DNA of 30,434 nt from the IMG/VR virus record IMGVR_UViG_3300046777_000441, positions 1 to 30,434 of that record; one strand, 5' to 3'. Below, piece by piece: positions 15,474 to 21,385 of the stretch. A program made the position numbers and the translations under genes. The stretch is from a virus. Within the stretch, counting starts at the first letter, position 1. Every line of letters begins with the position of its first letter. The notes under the pieces were generated by a model. It was not told the DNA's origin. It was given only the letters and a program-made list of their open reading frames with translations, and did no database searches.

Positions 15474-15494
15474 AAAAGCCCCTTTGCAGGGGCT
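15472..15494 (-). terminator. Rho-independent terminator for the leftward genes
   Basis: AGCCCC (15477-15482) and GGGGCT (15489-15494) form a 6-bp GC-rich stem with a 6-base loop. On the minus strand the stem is followed by six or seven T (complement of 15472-15477), as needed for leftward termination. On the plus strand the downstream CTTAAATTAG is a poor U-tract, so rightward termination would be weak. It separates the convergent halves. Confidence 0.8.
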
Positions 15495-15500
15495 CTTAAA

Positions 15501-15629
15501 TTAGATCTCAAAAGAAAACAGTAGTCTGAATATTCCTAAGTCTACGATTAGATGTCGACAATCATCATAATCAGAGATGTATTCAAAACCTACCATAAAT
15601 CCAGTGAGGAAGTATAGTTCAAGACTCAT
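15501..15629 (-). CDS. Small hydrophobic phage protein, 42 aa
   Basis: The sequence MSLELYFLTGFMVGFEYISD continues with hydrophobic and acidic residues and ends IFRLLFSFEI. Short proteins with the MSxELYFxxGxMxGFEY start are common at the end of phage early operons; function is unknown. The N-terminal hydrophobic run could sit in the membrane. The ATG overlaps the end of the preceding reading frame, and the gene stops six bases before the terminator stem, so it is the last early gene. Confidence 0.7.
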   Translation of the reverse strand: MSLELYFLTGFMVGFEYISDYDDCRHLIVDLGIFRLLFSFEI

Positions 15630-15780
15630 TTGGTTTTTCCTTATAACTTTCAATTGCTCGGATGATGAGGGCTTCTAAGCCTACCTGAAGCAGAAGCTTC
15701 TTTGCTTCCTCGTCCACATCTACTTCAAGATCAGCAGATCCGTCTTCATTTTCAGTTAAGCTTAGCAGTTCTAGTTTCAT
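15619..15780 (-). CDS. Small acidic hypothetical protein, 53 aa
   Basis: The ATG overlaps the ribonucleotide reductase stop (ATGA), so expression is coupled to it. The protein MKLELLSLTENEDGSADLEVDVDEE... is acidic in its first half, then has a helix KKLLLQVGLEALIIRAIESYKEK. No known domain recognised. Size, coupling and codon use fit a real gene rather than a chance frame. Function unknown; association with nucleotide metabolism is only positional. Confidence 0.65.
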   Translation of the reverse strand: MKLELLSLTENEDGSADLEVDVDEEAKKLLLQVGLEALIIRAIESYKEKPNES

Positions 15781-17684
15781 TTAACTGGACATGCACCACT
15801 GGCACATTCGTCCCCTCCTTCAAACGATGCTTCATCAATCTTAGTAATCAAGCGAGTCTTAGAAACTAGCTCCTCATACTGCTCCTTAGTAATCTCCTCC
15901 AAAGGTGCTTGATGGAAACCATGCTCATTGTGTAGCAAGAATGACAAGGACTTGTGATTGTTCTTGTAGTTCTTAGCAAGATACTTCTTGATCTCAGGTA
16001 GTTCTTCCTTACGATAGTACACTGTACAGGAAACACTATTGTCTGACCAATGAGCTTGCAACCATTTCACAACTTCTAACTGATCAATCGCAGTCATCTC
16101 AGCAGCTAACTTTGTTCCCTCTGGATAGCAGAATGGGAAGCTAACTACCATTGTACTGTGATCTTCACTACCATCAAAGTTACGCTGATACTCCACAGGA
16201 TAACCGTGATCACGACAGACTTGTACTAAAGCGTGGTCTGCTGCGATACGAATCCTACGAATCATGTAACGAGAATACGCAGGATGACAACCAGAAGTAA
16301 CACCTGGCAGCAACGACAGAGTGCCTGAAGGTTTAACAGTGGTAAGTTTTACTGACTCAGGGAAGCCATGCTTAGCACTATACTCTTTATCAAAAGCTCG
16401 TAACTCTTGATAAGCTTCATTCAACCAGCTACGCTGATCGTCGCTTGCTTGTAGGACTCCAGTTACTCCGATGCCCATACGCATATTACTGTGTACAATA
16501 TCTGCTGTCTCTTCGAGATGGCAGGGTAATGCAAGACTATGCTTATTGATTCGATATAGCAGCTTACAGATGTCGATGAATTCTGATTTGCTCGACACAT
16601 TAGGCAGATATATCTCAGCCAAACAGCAAGTCTCATAAGGAGCTAGGGACTGCTCAGCACATGGATTGTAACCCATCACCTTAGGATCAGGATACTGAGT
16701 CTCTCCCAGTCGTCCAATCTTTCTGCTAAGCTTCAGGTTAATTAAACCGTAAGGCTCGCCCTTGCCTTCATACCCATCCCAGAAATACTCGTGAAGATCT
16801 TTGAAGTCGTTACATACTACGCTGTTATTAGACATGGCTCTCCAAGAAGGAATGTTACCCATGTCCCACCGTTTAGCCAGCAAGTATTCAACGTCATCAG
16901 GATCACCAATAGCAATCTGAGCAGATCTACGAACATTACCAGCGACTACAATAGCACCGATGATGTTCATAATATCTAAGCAGTCGATTGAACGCAACTG
17001 TCTTCCAGCTCTCTTCTCCAAGATCTCACCGATCTTCTCAATACCCCAACATAAATCCTCAGCACCTGAAGCAGTGCCACCAAAGCCCTTGATAGGAGAA
17101 CCCTTACCACGAACAAGCTTTGTAGAATAGGTAAATGTTGTAGCAGTATTAGCTAAGAAGGCTGCCTTCAATGTCTTACCTAGTAATTTAACCCATCCTT
17201 CACGAGAGTCAGGTACGATGAAGTCTGCATCATTTGTATCTAATCTCGTAGGAGTCTGAAACTTCTCATTAACTGGAGGAAGCTTAGACACATGCTCTCG
17301 CTGAATGTTGTAGCCTACACCTGAGCCTAACATTAATAGATCCATTGCCCATGTGAACGGACGTACTGGTTGATCTACTACGGTGAATGCACAGTTCTGT
17401 AAACTTGCTAAGCCTAAACGACCTACAGTTTCAGTACCCATCTGCCAGAGGAATCGACCAGCGACTGTGCCTTTCAATTCCATCAGGTACTTCTTCAATC
17501 GTTTCTTCTCAGCTTCGGTAAAGCCTACACCTAACTGATCATTAGATGCTGCAACGACACGATTCACTGTGTCTTCAAACTCTTCTGTAGGACTACCAGG
17601 ATCTGCTTCATTCAATCGACGAGCATATGTCCTTTTGTATGTAATATATCCTACGGTACTAAACGGTGTGTTAAATTCTGTCAT
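15777..17684 (-). CDS. nrdJ: Class II (adenosylcobalamin-dependent) ribonucleotide reductase, 635 aa
   Basis: Converts ribonucleotides to deoxyribonucleotides to feed phage DNA synthesis. The three active-site cysteines align with monomeric class II enzymes such as the Lactobacillus leichmannii triphosphate reductase: C98 (LQNCAF), C342 with E344 (NPCAEQS) and C353 (ETCCLAE). The 11-residue spacing of the last two is conserved. The C-terminal redox pair is in CASGACPVK, which re-reduces the active site through thioredoxin-like donors. No separate small (radical-generating) subunit gene exists here, as expected for class II. At 635 residues it is shorter than the about 739 of the L. leichmannii enzyme, so some allosteric part may be trimmed. 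The start overlaps the 46-aa gene by ATGA. Activity would depend on host cobalamin. Confidence 0.93.
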   Translation of the reverse strand: MTEFNTPFSTVGYITYKRTYARRLNEADPGSPTEEFEDTVNRVVAASNDQLGVGFTEAEKKRLKKYLMELKGTVAGRFLWQMGTETVGRLGLASLQNCAFTVVDQPVRPFTWAMDLLMLGSGVGYNIQREHVSKLPPVNEKFQTPTRLDTNDADFIVPDSREGWVKLLGKTLKAAFLANTATTFTYSTKLVRGKGSPIKGFGGTASGAEDLCWGIEKIGEILEKRAGRQLRSIDCLDIMNIIGAIVVAGNVRRSAQIAIGDPDDVEYLLAKRWDMGNIPSWRAMSNNSVVCNDFKDLHEYFWDGYEGKGEPYGLINLKLSRKIGRLGETQYPDPKVMGYNPCAEQSLAPYETCCLAEIYLPNVSSKSEFIDICKLLYRINKHSLALPCHLEETADIVHSNMRMGIGVTGVLQASDDQRSWLNEAYQELRAFDKEYSAKHGFPESVKLTTVKPSGTLSLLPGVTSGCHPAYSRYMIRRIRIAADHALVQVCRDHGYPVEYQRNFDGSEDHSTMVVSFPFCYPEGTKLAAEMTAIDQLEVVKWLQAHWSDNSVSCTVYYRKEELPEIKKYLAKNYKNNHKSLSFLLHNEHGFHQAPLEEITKEQYEELVSKTRLITKIDEASFEGGDECASGACPVK

Positions 17685-17821
17685 TCAGTTTCTTCCCAAT
17701 CTACTTCTTTTAGAAGTCTGTTATAATCTTCTGAAGCTATGTCGAGTAGCTCCAGAAGTAATACTTCGTCCAAACTCTTCAACCGTTCTTTTAACTCTGG
17801 CAGTGTAAGAGTACGATTCAT
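17681..17821 (-). CDS. Small hypothetical protein, 46 aa
   Basis: MNRTLTLPELKERLKSLDEVLLLELLDISSEDYNRLL-type sequence (here DIASEDYNRLLKEVDWEETE): short, leucine-rich and amphipathic helical. LxLPELxxRLKxxDEVxLLELLxI is a small family I have seen next to phage nucleotide genes, but no function is known to me. It lies two bases after the stop of the gene upstream and overlaps the reductase start by ATGA. Probably a regulatory or inhibitor-type helix bundle; this is speculation. Confidence 0.7.
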   Translation of the reverse strand: MNRTLTLPELKERLKSLDEVLLLELLDIASEDYNRLLKEVDWEETE

Positions 17822-17822
17822 T

Positions 17823-18113
17823 TTACTTTTTCTTAGCAGTTCGCTTAGCAGCATTAACCTTAGCAGCCTTAGCTGGTTGAGTCAAACATGCTTCGATAAA
17901 GTCGATAGTCTTTTGTGCTGCATCTTGGAATGCTTTGAGCTGAGCAACTGATTCTTTATGATTCCAGTCACTACACCAGAAACTTACTACATTCTTGGTA
18001 TCCGCTTGTACTGTCATGTTAACTTGCCAGTCATCGATGTCATCCATGCGTCCGTCCACTGTGATGAATGCATTATCGTCTGGGAAAAACTTATTAAATT
18101 TTACTGTCTTCAT
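17823..18113 (-). CDS. Phage protein of unknown function with basic C-terminal tail, 96 aa
   Basis: I chose the ATG at 18113 because GGAG (18126-18123) lies nine bases upstream; a longer version would need a TTG without such a site. The sequence MKTVKFNKFFPDDNAFITVDGRMDDIDDWQVNMTV continues to an alternating beta-type region, then a helix LKAFQDAAQKTIDFIEACL. It ends in a Lys/Ala tail, AKAAKVNAAKRTAKKK, that could contact nucleic acid. No catalytic motif is visible. It sits between the DUF3310 gene and the 46-aa/reductase pair. Confidence 0.7.
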   Translation of the reverse strand: MKTVKFNKFFPDDNAFITVDGRMDDIDDWQVNMTVQADTKNVVSFWCSDWNHKESVAQLKAFQDAAQKTIDFIEACLTQPAKAAKVNAAKRTAKKK

Positions 18114-18147
18114 TGGTTTCTGCTCCTTCATTGTTTTGTGTGCATCG

Positions 18148-18480
18148 TTAAGAATTTTTACTAATGATGTAGTCAAGGTAATGTCTCGCTTTCTCTAAGT
18201 CTTGTACTCCGTCTTTATGTTTCCAACGTAGTATATATTTTACCACATTTCCTTCCCAGAAGTCAAGCTCCCAAGCATCGATAATATCCCAAGGCTGGAT
18301 GCCGTTACCTTTGTGATAATGCTTACCGCCTACTTGCTTGTCCCTAGGTTTATCTAACTCAGGAATGTAGGAGTCTAACTCTGGTTCTTCTACTTGCAGC
18401 CTACGAAAGTATTCCTCAAGTGTTATCTCACCTTCACATTCTACATATCCATACGGATAAGGCATTGCTACTGGATTCAT
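18148..18480 (-). CDS. DUF3310 protein, T7 gp1.7-like, 110 aa
   Basis: Residues 48-108 carry the DUF3310 signature: DKQVGGKHYHKGNGIQPWDII, WELDFWEGNVVKYILRWKHK, then DGVQDLEKARHYLDYII. In T7 the related gp1.7 is a nucleotide kinase acting on dTMP and dGMP, so a nucleotide-metabolism role fits the reductase nearby. The N-terminal 45 residues (acidic, Pro-containing) are an extra, probably flexible part. Its ATG overlaps the metallophosphoesterase stop (ATGA). Whether this shorter protein has kinase activity is unproven. Confidence 0.88.
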   Translation of the reverse strand: MNPVAMPYPYGYVECEGEITLEEYFRRLQVEEPELDSYIPELDKPRDKQVGGKHYHKGNGIQPWDIIDAWELDFWEGNVVKYILRWKHKDGVQDLEKARHYLDYIISKNS

Positions 18481-19241
18481 AAATACCTCTTCTTTAAAAA
18501 GTCTAAGGAAACAAACATCTCATCGAAGCAACCATCACGAACTTCGTGTAAGACCACAATACCTCGCCAATAGTTGTTACCCTGTGCTCCCAAGTAATCC
18601 TCATCGTGCTCATAACAACTCCCTGCGATTATCGCTGTAAGCGTCTTCCCATCTGCTCTAGTAGCGTAAGCAACTTGTCTGCCTTGCTGATGCCCCACCA
18701 CACACGACTGGTGTTTCTTGGAGATAATCGCTGCTGCCGAGCCAACAGGTCTATTAAGAGCCCCTGCAGTAACATAATGGGAATATAGAACACCATCAAT
18801 AATGATAGGCTGCTCAAACGGAATAACTTCCCAACCAGCTTTAGCATAATTCAAATCCTCAATAGAAATTGTACCATCAAGCATTGAATCGTTTTCAACT
18901 GCACGATTAATACGATGCTCGTGATTACCAATCGTTAACACCATTCGTGGTTTGTACACCTTATCTTTATTTCGACGCTGTCTTGCTTGCAAGTCACGCA
19001 GTGGTTTCAATAAGATGTCTTGTGCTTCATGGACTGCAGCTACATCGTGCTTATATCGTCGACCCTCGAAGGACTTCTTTCCTTTATCATAGCTTGATAG
19101 TGAAGGCATGTCCGCAAAGTCGCCAATATTAACAATAACATCAGGACGCTTCTTAACAATGTAGTTTCCAATCGCTCGTAAGTAAGTGTAATCGTGTCCA
19201 GGTTTTACCTGACAGTCAGGAATTATTAAATGTGTTGGCAT
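18477..19241 (-). CDS. Calcineurin-like metallophosphoesterase, 254 aa
   Basis: The metal-binding blocks of this superfamily are visible in order: IPDCQ (7-11), NIGDFAD (38-44, GD at 40-41), GNHEHR (105-110), a later YSHY (about 153-156) and VVGHQQGR (about 182-189). These bind two divalent metals and hydrolyse phosphodiesters or phosphomonoesters. The substrate is unknown; phage members may act on nucleic-acid ends or nucleotides. The start directly abuts a 39-aa gene and its stop overlaps the DUF3310 gene, so it belongs to the nucleic-acid operon. No signal peptide is present. Confidence 0.88.
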   Translation of the reverse strand: MPTHLIIPDCQVKPGHDYTYLRAIGNYIVKKRPDVIVNIGDFADMPSLSSYDKGKKSFEGRRYKHDVAAVHEAQDILLKPLRDLQARQRRNKDKVYKPRMVLTIGNHEHRINRAVENDSMLDGTISIEDLNYAKAGWEVIPFEQPIIIDGVLYSHYVTAGALNRPVGSAAAIISKKHQSCVVGHQQGRQVAYATRADGKTLTAIIAGSCYEHDEDYLGAQGNNYWRGIVVLHEVRDGCFDEMFVSLDFLKKRYL

Positions 19242-19361
19242 TTATAATAAGTTCCACTTAGCTTCTTTCCAATAATAAATCGAACCTTTGTCGTCTATAC
19301 CTAAGACAGTAAAGTTCGAGTTATCCCCAATAACTTTCCATTCAACTATTTTTATTTCCAT
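19242..19361 (-). CDS. Small hypothetical protein, 39 aa
   Basis: MEIKIVEWKVIGDNSNFTVL continues GIDDKGSIYYWKEAKWNLL and ends one base before the metallophosphoesterase start. Alternating hydrophobic residues and three Trp suggest one small beta hairpin or sheet. Its beginning overlaps the end of the PDDEXK nuclease gene by 20 bases. No family recognised. Confidence rests on the gap-free packing with both neighbours. Confidence 0.55.
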   Translation of the reverse strand: MEIKIVEWKVIGDNSNFTVLGIDDKGSIYYWKEAKWNLL

Positions 19362-19692
19362 TGTTCTTCACCAAGTTAAAAAAGTATTCAGCATCTACTA
19401 AAGCAAGAGGCTTACTATTGTTCTGCTTCAAGATAACGAGTGGCTCGACTAATCCATGCGTCTGAGCTTGTTCATAATCCTTGAAGACAGCAATAGCTTT
19501 ACGGCTCTTGCACTCCACTTGAAAAGGAAAGACCATACGAGCAGCCGAGCTAAGCTGTACATCTTCTCCACTCGCTCCCATGCTTGTGCTTCTGACATCA
19601 TCAGTGCTCAGCGTAGGGAATCGTTGGAGTATCTGATCCCGCACCCACTGCTGCAGTTTTCTTCCTTTTGCTTTTGCTGACTGGGGTTTCAA
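19342..19692 (-). CDS. PDDEXK-type nuclease, Holliday-junction-resolvase-like, 116 aa
   Basis: The start is a TTG with AAAGG nine bases upstream. The fold signature is E43-D44 in GASGEDVQLS and E60-C-K62 in FQVECKSRK, followed by FKDYEQAQTHG; this is the D/E...ExK pattern of PDDEXK nucleases. The family, common in phage replication operons, is usually annotated as resolvase-like. It would cut branched or damaged DNA intermediates. It overlaps the upstream gene by 92 bases. Activity on four-way junctions is expected from the family, not shown here. Confidence 0.8.
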   Translation of the reverse strand: MKPQSAKAKGRKLQQWVRDQILQRFPTLSTDDVRSTSMGASGEDVQLSSAARMVFPFQVECKSRKAIAVFKDYEQAQTHGLVEPLVILKQNNSKPLALVDAEYFFNLVKNNGNKNS

Positions 19693-19942
19693 CTTTAATT
19701 ACCTTTCGTTTCTTAATCCATGCTTTTGGTATGTGCATCCTAGCGTTACTATCTTCCTTAGACACCGTTGATGCTATACACAAAGCGTCCGCTGTTTCAC
19801 TAATCAAGAATCCGATTGTGTGACAGAGGTGGATTTCTGCTTTGACTTCGTCTTCCCAGCCTGAGTCGGCAACTGCGTCGACCCACTGGACGTAGATAGC
19901 TTTGGTGGAGTCCAGATCTCGTTTGGCTGCCTTCTTATCCAC
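19601..19942 (-). CDS. Conserved phage hypothetical protein, 113 aa
   Basis: The conserved part is YVQWVDAVADSGW followed by IHLCHTIGFLISETADALCIASTVS and ARMHIPKAWIKKRKVIK. This is a compact beta-type protein common next to phage exonuclease genes. I placed the start at GTG 19942, which gives 17 residues before the conserved YVQW; earlier codons in this frame lack a better start. It overlaps the exonuclease 3' end by 139 bases and the nuclease start by 92, unusually long for this genome. The C-terminal 30 residues are Lys/Ser-rich and poorly structured. Function unknown. Confidence 0.65.
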   Translation of the reverse strand: MDKKAAKRDLDSTKAIYVQWVDAVADSGWEDEVKAEIHLCHTIGFLISETADALCIASTVSKEDSNARMHIPKAWIKKRKVIKVETPVSKSKRKKTAAVGAGSDTPTIPYAEH

Positions 19943-20574
19943 AGCAACTGTCCGTTCTCCAGCACCCTTGCTTCGTCTCCTTTGTAAGCTTCCAGGACAG
20001 CAAGATACATTTCGTTTTCGTCTTTGCATTCTTTAAGTATTCTTTCCGCTTTAACTGCTCCAATGCCTTTAATCCCAATAACATTGTCTACCCTATCGCC
20101 AGTTAAAATCTGTTTATAAAAATTCCTAATCCCTTCTTCCTCAGTTATGAAGTAACGATGATCTTTTGTAAAGTTAAAGTGATCACCTCGAATCATGTCC
20201 AAGTCTTTATCAATGGTACAGATGCAATACTCTCCAACTTCTAAAGCATACGCTGCAATTCCGATAGCGTCATCAGCTTCTTGGTCTTGTATCATTTCAA
20301 AGTCCCAAGCTTTCTGCATGTAGTCTCGGAGGATGTCGTAATGCTGTGGCTTTGCAGCTTTTCGATTGCCCTTATATGGAGCAGTCTTGGCTATCTCGTG
20401 CCTGAAGTTATTACCACCTGTTAAGAATCCTTGATAGTCTTCGAATCCATTGAAGAGAATTAGGTTCTCTAAGAACTCACCGCACCTAGCTATCGCTATT
20501 GACTCTGGCTCACCCTCTGAGGCAAAGCCAATGCGATACACTAGAATGTCCCCATCAATCAGGGCTAAATGCAT
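19804..20574 (-). CDS. T7 gp6-like 5'-3' exonuclease (flap endonuclease family), 256 aa
   Basis: Conserved metal-binding acids appear in LIDGDILVYR (6-15), QDQEADDAIGI (about 98-108) and TIDKDLDMI (about 121-129). A helix-three-turn-helix DNA-binding block is at TGDRVDNVIGIKGIGAVKAERIL (about 158-180). This is the FEN/5'-3' exonuclease fold that removes RNA primers and degrades host DNA. The last 40 residues (PPKLSTSSGSTQLPTQAG...) are low-complexity and overlap the next gene, so they may be an extension without fold. Its ATG overlaps the SSB stop by one base. It works with the polymerase and SSB in the same operon. Confidence 0.88.
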   Translation of the reverse strand: MHLALIDGDILVYRIGFASEGEPESIAIARCGEFLENLILFNGFEDYQGFLTGGNNFRHEIAKTAPYKGNRKAAKPQHYDILRDYMQKAWDFEMIQDQEADDAIGIAAYALEVGEYCICTIDKDLDMIRGDHFNFTKDHRYFITEEEGIRNFYKQILTGDRVDNVIGIKGIGAVKAERILKECKDENEMYLAVLEAYKGDEARVLENGQLLWIRRQPNEIWTPPKLSTSSGSTQLPTQAGKTKSKQKSTSVTQSDS

Positions 20575-20987
20575 TAGAGAGCTTCTTCTTCTAAGTCCTC
20601 AATGCCGACACCAGTAGGTTTGTATTCAATTAGCTCCGTCACAATCAACTTACTGACACCGACACCAACTCCTTTACCAATAGTGTAAGGATAAGGCTTG
20701 ATCATGGCGACACACTTAGATCCATTAGCGATCTTAGCAGTGATTGGATTACCCTTCTCGTCGACTGCAATGATGGGATAATTCTTGCTCTTAGCTGTGA
20801 CGAAGTTACCTTGATTAGGTTTACGCTCATCCTTCTTAACTGTGATGCCCATCTCAGTCAAAGCCTTGACAGATTCATCAGACAGATTGCAAAGATCTAC
20901 CTGATATTTATTCGAGAACTTGTTCGGGGTATCTAACGAAGCCCAGAAAATATCTGCTTTGATTGGGGTTGGTTTTGCTGCATTCAT
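20574..20987 (-). CDS. Single-stranded DNA-binding protein, T7 gp2.5-like, 137 aa
   Basis: Length, the beginning AAKPTPIKADIFWASLDTPNKFSNKYQVDL, the OB-fold-type alternating middle and the acidic C-terminal tail GIEDLEEEAL fit phage gp2.5-like SSBs. In these the acidic tail contacts polymerase and helicase. A strong AAGGAG site lies eight bases before the ATG and a near-perfect sigma-70 promoter sits just upstream (21047-21019), consistent with high production of a stoichiometric protein. It coats ssDNA during replication and recombination. No alternative call fits better. Confidence 0.8.
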   Translation of the reverse strand: MNAAKPTPIKADIFWASLDTPNKFSNKYQVDLCNLSDESVKALTEMGITVKKDERKPNQGNFVTAKSKNYPIIAVDEKGNPITAKIANGSKCVAMIKPYPYTIGKGVGVGVSKLIVTELIEYKPTGVGIEDLEEEAL

Positions 20988-21018
20988 ATTTATTTCTCCT
21001 TAGTAAACAACTACATAT

Positions 21019-21047
21019 ATTATACACTACGATTAGTGCTTTGTCAA
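21019..21047 (-). promoter_or_regulatory. Sigma-70 promoter for the SSB gene
   Basis: On the minus strand TTGACA (21047-21042) and TATAAT (21024-21019) are separated by exactly 17 bases, matching the bacterial consensus at all twelve positions. The -35 box lies in the last codons of the 59-aa gene. It would drive SSB, exonuclease and the genes beyond, leftward. Confidence 0.85.
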
Positions 21048-21212
21048 CTGCTTCTCATCTAGACCGTCTGTTTCCAAGATAGCGATTGTACGTTCAAGTA
21101 ATTCCAGCGTCTCTTCCTCAGGCAATCTAGTGAATACCATCAAGTAGCCGTCCTTCTCAGCGAGGACAACTAAATCATTTACTCCTTCAGGTAACTCCTG
21201 CATTTCACTCAT
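21033..21212 (-). CDS. Small acidic hypothetical protein, 59 aa
   Basis: MSEMQELPEGVNDLVVLAEKDGYLMVFTRLPEEETLELLERTIAILETDGLDEKQLTKH: a beta hairpin followed by an acidic helix is likely. Its start overlaps the upstream stop by ATGA and it ends within the SSB promoter region. No family recognised. The coupling at the start and sensible composition make it likely to be real. Confidence 0.65.
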   Translation of the reverse strand: MSEMQELPEGVNDLVVLAEKDGYLMVFTRLPEEETLELLERTIAILETDGLDEKQLTKH

Positions 21213-21385
21213 GGTCGAAAGTCCGCATCATGAATCGCTTGAGCTATCTCTGTAATAATTGGGTTAGCATGCTGCGTCTGAGCATCAGCAATATAATCAG
21301 ATAACTTATATAAGATACTCATAACTTCTGTAGGGCTAGTGCCTGAGCGTAACTCCTGTAATACTGCTAATTTCAATCTATCCAT
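21209..21385 (-). CDS. Small hypothetical protein, 58 aa
   Basis: I chose the ATG at 21385 (MDRLKLAVLQELRSG), which overlaps the polymerase stop as TGATG and has AAGGA nine bases upstream; an ATG six codons earlier lacks such a site. The protein is helical: LKLAVLQELRSGTSPTEVMSILYKLSDYIADAQTQ, then PIITEIAQAIHDADF. No membrane segment or enzyme motif. It may be a small polymerase-linked regulator, but this is only positional. Confidence 0.65.
   Translation of the reverse strand: MDRLKLAVLQELRSGTSPTEVMSILYKLSDYIADAQTQHANPIITEIAQAIHDADFRP

Noticed and set aside
15495-15780. Stretch after the terminator as non-coding
   Set aside because: Two coupled small frames (53 and 42 aa) fill it with ATGA-type overlaps.
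18113-18176. Longer TTG start for the 96-aa protein
   Set aside because: It would overlap the previous gene's end and lacks a ribosome site, while ATG 18113 has GGAG at ideal spacing.
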